This document shows positions 1-6,042 of a stretch of 18,746 bases of DNA, in pieces. Source of the stretch: Treponema sp. (GTDB taxonomy: Bacteria > Spirochaetota > Spirochaetia > Treponematales > Breznakiellaceae). A program made the translations under genes and the position numbers. The stretch is from assembly GCA_031275035.1 (NCBI GenBank), contig JAISPH010000151.1, positions 1-18,746 of the forward strand, given 5' to 3'. Numbering within the stretch: position 1 is the stretch's first letter; every line of letters starts with the position of its first letter. The notes under the pieces were generated by a model. The model saw nothing but the letters and a program-made list of their open reading frames with translations, was not told where the DNA came from and made no database searches.

Positions 1-105
1 GACCGCGGCGATAATGTCCCGGACCGCCGCCTCCACCGTTTCATCACGGAGCGCGGGAGCGGTTTCCCGGCGGTCAAAAAATTCAGACGCTTCGATAATC
101 TGCAT
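1..105 (-). CDS. N-terminus of a gene cut by the left edge; probably histidinol dehydrogenase
   Basis: The minus strand reads 35 codons from an ATG at 105 to the window edge without a stop. The peptide begins MQIIEASEFFDRRETA and continues with EAAVRDIIAAV. A purine-rich AGGGGCGG lies a few bases before the ATG and can serve as ribosome binding site. The pattern of a short N-terminal strand followed by a helix with spaced V..II..V residues matches the start of HisD, the last enzyme of histidine synthesis (histidinol to histidine with NAD). The active-site part lies outside the window, so the name rests on a short stretch and is tentative. That the frame is a real gene start is more certain than its identity. 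Confidence 0.45.
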   Translation of the reverse strand, partial: MQIIEASEFFDRRETAPALRDETVEAAVRDIIAAV

Positions 106-192
106 GGTTCCGCCCCTTCACCCGTTCTGCGGAAACGATTATTGATCCGTTTGATAATCCGGTCAAGCGGCCGCGCCGTTTGATTCCGCCTG

Positions 193-231
193 CGGGTCCA
201 TACCCCGCCCCTTTGGGGCGATTTGGACCCG
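193..231. repeat. Nested inverted repeat (hairpin 1)
   Basis: The outer arms are CGGGTCCA (193-200) and TGGACCCG (224-231). Inside them CGCCCC (206-211) pairs with GGGGCG (215-220) around a TTT loop. No T-run follows on either side, so it is not a standard terminator. It is the first of four adjacent hairpins in the gene-free stretch 106-371. Confidence 0.7.
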
Positions 232-251
232 GTAACGATTTGTTTGTTGGG

Positions 252-278
252 GGTATGGACACGCATAATATCCATACC
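252..278. repeat. Inverted repeat (hairpin 2)
   Basis: GGTATGGA (252-259) is the exact reverse complement of TCCATACC (271-278), with an 11-base loop. It is the second of the four hairpins between the left-edge gene and the Rhs remnant. Confidence 0.6.
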
Positions 279-294
279 TTGCGGATCGACGATA

Positions 295-315
295 CCCCGC
301 TGCTCTGCGGCGGGG
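295..315. repeat. Inverted repeat (hairpin 3)
   Basis: CCCCGCTGC (295-303) pairs with GCGGCGGGG (307-315) around a TCT loop, nine pairs with one G-T wobble. It is a compact and very stable GC hairpin, third in the series. Confidence 0.65.
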
Positions 316-346
316 AGAGTCATTGAAAATGTTAGCGAAATTACAA

Positions 347-387
347 TGGACTTGTTCGATAACCCGGTTGGTTATCGAACAAGTCCA
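347..387. repeat. 18-bp perfect inverted repeat at the end of the Rhs remnant
   Basis: TGGACTTGTTCGATAACC (347-364) is the exact reverse complement of 370-387, with the 5-base loop CGGTT. The minus-strand Rhs remnant ends inside it: its TAA stop is at 374-372 and the last residues, LIGLVR, are encoded by the right arm. No long T-run follows, so classic Rho-independent termination is not shown, although such a stem could still block transcription or protect a 3' end. It may also be a recombination scar or a dispersed palindromic element. Confidence 0.8.
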
Positions 388-1200
388 ATCAATTTCTCTA
401 ATATTTCAGCGCCTCTATTTGTCTCTATTAATTTATATGCTTCTTGAAATTTTGCTCTTTGGGTCGTATAATACAGCGTCTGGTCCCCGCTCCCCGCCGC
501 ATACTTCAACGCACGTTCCCCGTCCGCCCCGTACCGGTACCACACCGCCTGCCGGTTATCCCGGCTCTCCGCCAGCAGGTTCCGCTCGTTCCACGTAGTC
601 CCGCCGGTACACATCACCTTCCTCCTCCGCAGCCTCCTGCCCCAGCCTAAACCCGTACTCCGTATAGTACCGGCTCCCGTCGAGGTACAGTTCCGCATCA
701 TTCCCCCCGGCTACCCCGTGCCCCCCGTCCCGTTCCGTCACCACGTTCCCGTTCCCGTCGTATTTGTAGTACCGGTTCCCTATCCGCTCCGCCCGGTGGG
801 CGTACCCCCCGTAATACTCATACTCAAGGTCGTAATTCAGTTCCGCTCCAACCCGCGTCCCGTTGTTCACCGCCCCCGTGTCGGCCTTCCGCGTCATGTT
901 CCCCGTTTTATCAAAACTGAACCTCTGTTCGTAGGCTGCCACGTACCCTGCCGCTCCGTAGGTTTTGGAGATGCTGTTCCCCTCCACCCCGGTAAGCTGG
1001 TCAAGCCCGTCATAGGCCTAGTTCTGGACCGTCTCGTACCCCCGGCCGCATTCCGGTATTCAAGCACGTTCCCCGCCGGGTCAAACCGTACCCCCTGCCG
1101 TTCCCCGCTTGCCGTCTTTATCTGCTCCCCGTGGTCGTAGGTATAGGTAACCGTTTCCCCGTCAGGGTAGGCGATGGTTTCCATCCGCCCCAGGTAGTCG
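372..1200 (-). pseudogene. Displaced, frameshifted Rhs/YD-repeat core fragment
   Basis: Read from 1200 downwards, the minus strand encodes Rhs core motifs in alternating frames. It starts with DYLGRMETIAYPDGETVTYT, typical YD-repeat sequence. A frame change falls at a five-C run (1039-1043), and in the new frame an in-frame TAG (1020-1018) precedes AYDGLDQLTGVEG. Further YD-repeat text follows (YYKYDGNGNVVTE, YLDGSRYYTEYG). A second frame change near 593-601 leads to TWNERNLLAES and WYRYGADGERALKY. After GDQTLYY, where Rhs cores normally continue for over 100 residues to the DPxG junction, the text switches at about 461 to an unrelated AT-richer tail ending LIGLVR. The fragment has no N-terminus, no DPxG junction and at least two frame changes plus a stop, so it is a pseudogene. 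Rhs cores form a shell that encloses a C-terminal toxin; this piece is a leftover body downstream of two toxin tips. Confidence 0.85.
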
Positions 1201-1626
1201 CTATATCTCTATATCCAAAATTAGGAATATATCAGAAATGGTAATATAATAAGCTGGACCTGTGTAAGTACCAAGTTTCTCATATCTTGGAGTATCCATA
1301 ATTAGTTTTTTTATCAATTGATTCGATAATTGGTGTTGGTTTTCCTCAAATTGGATCGTTAAACCATTAGGATAACTAGAATGTAATTCCATTTCTATTA
1401 TATCTTCTGAATATTTATATTCTTTTCGAAGATTACCCCACAAATGTAAAAAATATTCTTCGTTAGGATAAAGTGTTTTTTCAAGATTAGCATTGACGAT
1501 TATTACCTCGTAGTTAGTATCATTAACAATGAAGACAACGGTTCTTAAATCACAGCCATTAAAAAATAAAAAAGGACTGAACCATAACACATGTCGTATG
1601 CCACTAAGTCTCATGGGATACTCCAT
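1201..1626 (-). CDS. Small lipoprotein, candidate immunity protein for the adjacent protease-type toxin
   Basis: This 141-aa ORF overlaps the end of the upstream toxin gene by 16 bases, so the two are probably translationally coupled. Its N-terminus has a hydrophobic stretch, LWFSPFLFFNGC, ending in a relaxed spirochaetal lipobox with Cys near residue 25, followed by DLRTVVFIVND. The mature part is AT-rich, acidic and strand-rich, and I recognise no family. In polymorphic toxin loci the gene directly after the toxin usually encodes its specific inhibitor. A lipoprotein inhibitor would fit a toxin acting in the periplasm or at the membrane. The stop codon lies exactly where the displaced Rhs core begins, so the C-terminus may have been trimmed by recombination. 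A more internal ATG (residue 5) is possible. The immunity role is inferred from position only. Confidence 0.6.
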   Translation of the reverse strand: MEYPMRLSGIRHVLWFSPFLFFNGCDLRTVVFIVNDTNYEVIIVNANLEKTLYPNEEYFLHLWGNLRKEYKYSEDIIEMELHSSYPNGLTIQFEENQHQLSNQLIKKLIMDTPRYEKLGTYTGPAYYITISDIFLILDIEI

Positions 1627-2366
1627 TTATCAGCCCATTTCTCGGTATAAAAACTACCATAGGATTTCACACTTTTACCATTCATCAACCTATAGTTCCA
1701 AATTCCCGCCCTTGTAATACTCGGTATTGCAATAACCATCCAATACAGCGGACCCAATAACAATGATTGAAGAAAATGTCCCCGTTCATGTGCAATAACA
1801 TTGTTTAAACCAGAACCGCCTATTACAAGATTACCAAATGTAGCGGCATTTTCACTCCCCATTCCTGGAATCTGAATATTTATTGTTAAATGACCGCTTA
1901 AACCGGACGAAGGTATTATTTCCCCTCCAAATCCCTCTATGGCGCTATATCCAATTAAAAAATTAAATGCTGGTGTAAACAATCCCACAGCCCAACCTAT
2001 AGGCCCCATAAAAGCCGATAAACCAAAACCTGCTAATGCAGATACGCCTAATTCCAGCCAAGAACCGGGAGAAGTCATTTTAAGGCCAAAGAATGCCCAC
2101 GAATTCGCAAAATTACTTTTGATCTTCTCTCCGAATTGTCCCCAGTTTCCATCTCGTATACATTGAATCGTTGCACCTATTGCATCATCAATGCCGAACA
2201 CCCTCCCGTCCGGGTCAGTGTATTTGACCGGGTTCCCCCCGAAACCCGGAATTCGCGCGAAAACAAGAACGGAACCAGCCGAATTCGCCGTTTGGTGGGT
2301 CAAACTTACCCAGTAATTATGAGTCTTGTTTTCTATTTTTCCCCTTATTTCTGATTCAACCCTCAT
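1611..2366 (-). CDS. Orphan Rhs tip: minimal Rhs junction fused to a HExxH metalloprotease-like toxin domain
   Basis: Residues 44-54 read GNPVKYTDPDG, the conserved Rhs junction behind which variable toxin domains are attached. The rest, to residue 251, is an AT-rich C-terminal domain. It has glycine-rich hydrophobic segments (about 100-145) and then NNVIAHERGHFLQ, where H193, E194 and H197 form a zinc-binding HExxH motif. GPLY (205-208), AIPS (213-216) and a conserved-looking FYTEKWADKW (239-248) follow; this last motif could supply the third ligand. The layout resembles predicted metallopeptidase toxins at the ends of Rhs/YD proteins. The real Rhs shell is missing: only about 11 junction residues remain, and residues 1-43 do not look like Rhs. 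The ATG at 2366 has a poor ribosome binding site and the frame is open back to 2543, so expression is doubtful. It overlaps the downstream lipoprotein gene. Confidence 0.65.
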   Translation of the reverse strand: MRVESEIRGKIENKTHNYWVSLTHQTANSAGSVLVFARIPGFGGNPVKYTDPDGRVFGIDDAIGATIQCIRDGNWGQFGEKIKSNFANSWAFFGLKMTSPGSWLELGVSALAGFGLSAFMGPIGWAVGLFTPAFNFLIGYSAIEGFGGEIIPSSGLSGHLTINIQIPGMGSENAATFGNLVIGGSGLNNVIAHERGHFLQSLLLGPLYWMVIAIPSITRAGIWNYRLMNGKSVKSYGSFYTEKWADKWSIP

Positions 2367-2543
2367 CCCAGTAATATCACAGTCTAAAATAAAAAAATTG
2401 AAATTATAGGAATCTATTTCGTATTCATTGGTCGTAATGTATATTATTTTTAAATTTCCCCTGAGATTATTTTCTGGTTTTATTTGATAACATTTAGGAA
2501 TAACTGGTGTATAAAATCCTGAAGATTTATAAATAGCATTACA
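2367..2543 (-). pseudogene. Open coding remnant, probably the frameshifted C-terminus of the upstream lipoprotein
   Basis: The frame of the HERGH gene stays open from 2543 down to its ATG at 2366. It reads CNAIYKSSGFYTPVIPKC and later LKIIYITTNEYEIDSYNF, a strand-rich, protein-like text. The lipoprotein gene just upstream ends in a different frame at 2480 with a less convincing tail (LQDFIHQLFLNVIK). A single frameshift near 2540-2555 would join the lipoprotein body to this segment. I infer that the lipoprotein has lost its native C-terminus and that its remnant now lies in front of the second toxin tip. Without a homologue the frameshift is not proven. Confidence 0.4.
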
Positions 2544-2833
2544 TCACATACAATTCCATGTTTTATATACATTTCATCATTTTTTAAAAAAACGTTCATT
2601 GTTTTCCAGTCATTGCCATGGGCCATACCATAAAACCATAAATTTGAAGTCATCTTGTTTTTTATCTCATATTGAATCTCCAATACCACTTTTTGATTTT
2701 GTACTTTTATTTTTTGCAATGTCCAGGTACTCTCTACCTTTTCATCTTCATATTTATAATCATTAAAATAGGGCGTATTGCAACAAGAAAATAGGACAAT
2801 TAACAAACTAAGAATATATTTAGTCATTTTCAT
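2480..2833 (-). CDS. Small lipoprotein, possibly frameshifted
   Basis: I place the start at ATG 2833 (or ATG 2827), because the sequence there is a classic lipoprotein signal: MKMTKYILSLLIVLFSC, with Cys in an LFSC lipobox. The frame is open further upstream to 2971, but that part overlaps the preceding gene and carries no signal peptide. The mature part is charged and AT-rich (YKYEDEKVESTWTLQKIKVQ) and predicted strand-rich; I recognise no family. It is the second gene after the upstream Rhs toxin tip and may be an immunity or accessory protein. The last 15 or so residues may be frameshift product, because a better continuation lies in another frame at 2543-2367. Confidence 0.5.
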   Translation of the reverse strand: MKMTKYILSLLIVLFSCCNTPYFNDYKYEDEKVESTWTLQKIKVQNQKVVLEIQYEIKNKMTSNLWFYGMAHGNDWKTMNVFLKNDEMYIKHGIVCDVMLFINLQDFIHQLFLNVIK

Positions 2834-2930
2834 TATTTCGGGTGTGTACCATGATACGGATCGGCTTTTCTTAAAGGCAATTTGAACAGCGATCAAATAG
2901 ATAGAGACAATTTTGTGGATGGCTTTTCTT

Positions 2931-3164
2931 TTAATGTCCATGGCGGATGTCACCGTTCTCCTCTTTCTCATTCATACAATTGGCTGGTGCCATTACGTTC
3001 TCTATTTTTTTCTTTTTCTTTATCATTTTCTTCCTTCTAATACAAGGATATAAAAAATAATTGAAAATGATTAAAATTACTGCAACTATAAAAAACCAAT
3101 TAGGTATTGGAGCACCTCTGATTTGTCCATGAGTCTCGCTCAACCATTGAACCATTTTTTCCAT
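2931..3164 (-). CDS. 77-aa single-span membrane protein, candidate immunity protein
   Basis: The ATG at 3164 lies 16 bases after the stop of the upstream Rhs toxin tip, so the two are probably one transcript. Residues 23-41 (NWFFIVAVILIIFNYFLYP) form one transmembrane helix. The following RRKKMIKKKKK stretch is strongly positive and should stay in the cytoplasm, giving an N-out/C-in orientation. No known family is evident. Small membrane proteins next to toxin tips are common immunity partners for pore-forming or membrane-active toxins, so that role is possible here. The call as a real gene rests on the helix, the tight spacing and the absence of a better frame. Confidence 0.45.
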   Translation of the reverse strand: MEKMVQWLSETHGQIRGAPIPNWFFIVAVILIIFNYFLYPCIRRKKMIKKKKKIENVMAPANCMNEKEENGDIRHGH

Positions 3165-3180
3165 AAAAAATTACCGTCTA

Positions 3181-4098
3181 CTACTCAAGATTAACCCATA
3201 TTTGTTTATTATACTCGACTTCTATCATTCTTGATGCACTAGACGTTTTATTTGCTCTTTGAAGTGAATCAAAAATTCCTTGTATGCTCTCGATTGGATT
3301 ACCATTACTAGCTAGTCCTTCTCCGATTAATGAAGCAGGATCTGCTCCTAGTCCATAAGAAAACACACCACCAAAATATGACGCAATAAAATCGCCTAAA
3401 AAAGACCAGGCGCTATCAACATCATGTTTTATAGAATTTTGCAATTGTTTATACTTGTTTTCCAATGTTAATTGGTAATCATTATAAGAATCTATAGTCC
3501 CTCCCAAGTCTATAGTCCTCTCTGTGTCTTTCGGATTTGCTATTGTAAACTTACCATTACCAGTATTTGCTAAAATACTAATAGTTGATTTGGGGGGTAA
3601 TACTATATTCATACCAATTCTATCTGCGTCAGATACTCGAATATTAATATTATCAACATTACTAACAGTAAAACTATTTCCTTCTTTATTAATAAATGTT
3701 ACATTACCTGTATTAATTTCAATAATATAGTGTTGGTCAGCCTCCCCATCGGGGTCAATATACTTCACGGGGTTATTCCCGGCATAGTGGTAGACGTGCA
3801 GGTTGACCCAGTTGTAGATTCCCCCCTGACCCGGCAGGTTCCCGTTCCGCCTCCGGGCCTCCTCATCCACCGGCGCTTCCGGGATGTAGTCCCCCATCGC
3901 CGGGTCCGCACTCAGCCACCGGCTTGCGGCGTAGATATATCTACTGCCATTCTCGTTTTTACCATGATTTAAGGAGCGAAAGACTTTTTGATCAGGGACA
4001 AGGGCCGGGCCAAACATCGTTATCAGTATATCACAGGGGAGAATGCTGGTCAAGCAATTTTTCCCAATATGGCGACAGTCCCCGTGGCGTTTCCTCAT
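3181..4098 (-). CDS. Truncated Rhs protein end: core end, DPDG junction and unrecognised C-terminal toxin candidate
   Basis: Residues 59-118 match the end of a spirochaetal-type Rhs core: SRWLSADPAMGDYIPEAP, RRRNGNLPGQGGIYN, and HVYHYAGNNPVKY ending in IDPDG. This part is GC-rich. After the junction the sequence becomes AT-rich and encodes about 187 residues that I do not recognise: a beta-rich stretch (HYIIEINTGNVTFINKEGN), a charged helix (LTLENKYKQLQNSIK) and a glycine-rich hydrophobic stretch (FLGDFIASYFGGVFSYGLG). The last could insert into membranes. Residues 1-58 are not Rhs, and the remaining Rhs shell (normally over a thousand residues) is absent, so this is an orphan tip. The ATG at 4098 is simply the first in frame and has no convincing ribosome binding site; translation from ATG 4017 or no expression is equally possible. 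The membrane protein 16 bases downstream is the likely partner. Confidence 0.6.
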   Translation of the reverse strand: MRKRHGDCRHIGKNCLTSILPCDILITMFGPALVPDQKVFRSLNHGKNENGSRYIYAASRWLSADPAMGDYIPEAPVDEEARRRNGNLPGQGGIYNWVNLHVYHYAGNNPVKYIDPDGEADQHYIIEINTGNVTFINKEGNSFTVSNVDNINIRVSDADRIGMNIVLPPKSTISILANTGNGKFTIANPKDTERTIDLGGTIDSYNDYQLTLENKYKQLQNSIKHDVDSAWSFLGDFIASYFGGVFSYGLGADPASLIGEGLASNGNPIESIQGIFDSLQRANKTSSASRMIEVEYNKQIWVNLE

Positions 4099-4275
4099 CC
4101 TGAATTATCTTTGCGTTTATCATTTCTTTAAATACCTTCAAGACCAAGGGGTTCATAGGGCGCATCTCTGGGTACACGATGAAATATATTTTTACTTTTG
4201 GGATTCATTAACCAGATAATATCTCTATCTATCAGCTTTATCGAAACAGTGTCCTTGTTAATTATATAGTACTAT
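4030..4275 (-). pseudogene. Broken coding remnant of unknown origin
   Basis: The minus strand from about 4273 reads INKDTVSIKLIDRDIIWL then FHRVPRDAPYEPLG, and stops. After a one-base shift near 4130 it continues KEMINAKIIQDEETPRGLSP and PYWEKLLDQHSPL before a stop near 4035. Both halves have the residue mix of a real soluble protein, so this is probably the frameshifted C-terminal part of a lost gene. It overlaps, in another frame, the non-Rhs N-terminus of the Rhs tip that starts at 4098. I cannot name a family. Confidence 0.35.
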
Positions 4276-4295
4276 TTACTGGACCAACTTAGTTA

Positions 4296-4602
4296 ATGTC
4301 CCACCCCAGGCAAAATTCTCTTCCATGTCCGGGGACATCTGCCCGCAAAGAACGCCAGGCGGCCCGCGGCGCGTTCATTTGCCTAAAAACAAATGGCCTT
4401 TGTCCAGTGCCGCAGCCTTTGTTTTGCGCCGGGCGTTGCTGCATTATCCGGTTAACGCTCCTTGACGGAGCGTCTTATCGCGCCCCCTGCCGCCGCCCTG
4501 CGGGCGCCCTTTGCGGTTTTTTCTCTTCTTCTTTTGTTCGTGAGGGTTCGTACCGTTCGTGGTTATTCAAACCGGAAATAACGCCCGATATGTCCGCGGC
4601 CT
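4296..4602. repeat. GC-rich gene-free stretch with several hairpins
   Basis: No convincing gene is seen here. Short inverted repeats follow one another: ATGTCC/GGACAT (4325-4338), CATTTG/CAAATG (4376-4395), AAAACAAA/TTTGTTTT (4386-4425, competing with the previous one), ACGCTCC/GGAGCGT (4455-4473) and CGCCC/GGGCG (4494-4506). A pyrimidine run, TTTTTTCTCTTCTTCTTTTG, starts near 4517. Translated frames are rich in Arg, Ala, Pro and Cys, as expected for non-coding GC-rich DNA. It has the look of a dispersed intergenic element. It lies downstream of the MATE gene and upstream of the Rhs remnants. Confidence 0.5.
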
Positions 4603-5997
4603 TTATTGCTGCCGGCCAGTTTCCAAAGTCAAATTCCGTATCCACCGTTCCTTTTTCAAAAAGTGACGGGCCACCAGATACTTGGCAATATCCGAAAGCT
4701 TCAGAATGGCAAACATGATCACCGGCTCCAGGGAAGTACAAAGGGCCAGAATGAAAGCGCCGGGTACAAAGAGCAGGGTGTTTACCGAAACATCGGCGTA
4801 CATGCCCATGGCGGTATCTCCCCCGGAACGGGAAATGGCAAACTGGGCGTTAAGCAGAGACCAGAGGGGCAGGTACGCCAGAATAACGTAGATAAGTCCC
4901 AGGCTGATGCCCCGGGCCGTAACGGTAAGGTTGCTGAATACTATTGGTATCAGCAGGGTGGAGGCAAGCGCCCCGGCGGCGGCGATAATGACCCCCGCCG
5001 CTACGGCGCCGGACTTGATCCACTCCGCCCGCCGGCGGGCCTCGTCCAGCCGGCCCGCCCCCAGGGTCCCGCCGATGATTACCGCCGTGGCGGTCCAGAT
5101 GCCGCCGAAAATAAGGAAAAAAATATTTGCAATGGTCCAGCCGGCGGCCATCCCTGCAACTACCTCGGCCCCGCCCCTGCCGTTGTAGAGGGCGGTCATA
5201 ATCGTTTCGGAACTGATCCATGAAGCCTCGGAAAGAAAGAGCATTCCCGATTTTGAAAGCATGGTCCCGATAAGCCGCCGGTTAATCCGGTGTATGCCGG
5301 TAAACCCTACAAAGAAAGGAGCAGGCCGCAGATGGACATAGACCAGAAACGCCGAGACCTCAAAGATCCGGGCAATGATGGTAGCCGCCGCAGCGCCGGA
5401 TGTCTCAAGCCGGGGCGCCCCCAGATTTCCATAGATAAGCAGCCAATTACCGGCGGTATTTATCAGGGTGGCGGCGGCGGAAATATAAAGGGGAATCTTG
5501 GGAAGACCGATTTCCCGGAAGGAGGTGCCGATTGCGGCGGCAACGGCGATTGGGACCAGGGTAAATGAGGTGAGCCGCAGGTACCCGGAACCGGTAAGGA
5601 TGATCTCTTCCTGGGCGGCGTTTCCCATGGTCATCATGGCGATCATCTTATCGGGAATAAGCCGGCAGAGGGTAAAGTAGAGCGCCGCCGCGGCAAGGCC
5701 GAATATAACCTTAAAGCGGTAGGCATGCTTCATTCCCTTAGCATCACCGGCGCCGTTAAACTGGGCCAGGTAGATGCCGCCGGCGCTGGAAACCGTGTTA
5801 ATGATCACCAGAAATACAAAGTTAAGCTGATTGGCCACATTGACCGAAGCCATGCTGATGTCCCCCAGGCCGGCAACCATAAAGTTGTCGATCAGGGAGA
5901 CCATGCTCATAATAAGCTGCTGAAGCATTACCGGCAAAGCAATACTGAGGGCTTCACGATAAAAGCTAAGGGGGCCTATTTTGTTTTTTAAGTACAT
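4603..5997 (-). CDS. MATE-family multidrug/toxin efflux protein
   Basis: The 464-aa product has the usual MATE length and about twelve hydrophobic segments. The N-terminus carries the family pattern: ALPVMLQQLIMSMVSLIDNF, then MASVNVANQLNFVFL. The second half repeats the fold: LSKSGMLFLSEASW, GMAAGWTIANIFFLI, GGTLGAGRLDEARR. MATE proteins sit in the cytoplasmic membrane and export cationic compounds, drugs or metabolites in exchange for sodium ions or protons; the substrate here cannot be read. The ATG at 5997 starts MYLKNKIGPLSF directly before the first helix and has only a weak ribosome binding site. The gene follows the VIT1-type gene by 45 bases on the same strand, so the two are likely co-transcribed. 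Confidence 0.92.
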   Translation of the reverse strand: MYLKNKIGPLSFYREALSIALPVMLQQLIMSMVSLIDNFMVAGLGDISMASVNVANQLNFVFLVIINTVSSAGGIYLAQFNGAGDAKGMKHAYRFKVIFGLAAAALYFTLCRLIPDKMIAMMTMGNAAQEEIILTGSGYLRLTSFTLVPIAVAAAIGTSFREIGLPKIPLYISAAATLINTAGNWLLIYGNLGAPRLETSGAAAATIIARIFEVSAFLVYVHLRPAPFFVGFTGIHRINRRLIGTMLSKSGMLFLSEASWISSETIMTALYNGRGGAEVVAGMAAGWTIANIFFLIFGGIWTATAVIIGGTLGAGRLDEARRRAEWIKSGAVAAGVIIAAAGALASTLLIPIVFSNLTVTARGISLGLIYVILAYLPLWSLLNAQFAISRSGGDTAMGMYADVSVNTLLFVPGAFILALCTSLEPVIMFAILKLSDIAKYLVARHFLKKERWIRNLTLETGRQQ

Positions 5998-6042
5998 AAT
6001 TCTTTACACCAGCACGGAGACCAATTTGAAAAGCATCATAAT

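Noticed and set aside
223..650. Short plus-strand frames opposite the Rhs remnant
   Set aside because: Low-complexity Pro/Arg-rich text that mirrors the minus-strand Rhs sequence.
4296..4718. Plus-strand frame of 140 codons overlapping the MATE gene end
   Set aside because: Composition is Cys/Arg/Pro-rich as in non-coding GC-rich DNA, it overlaps a real gene antisense, and the region is full of hairpins.
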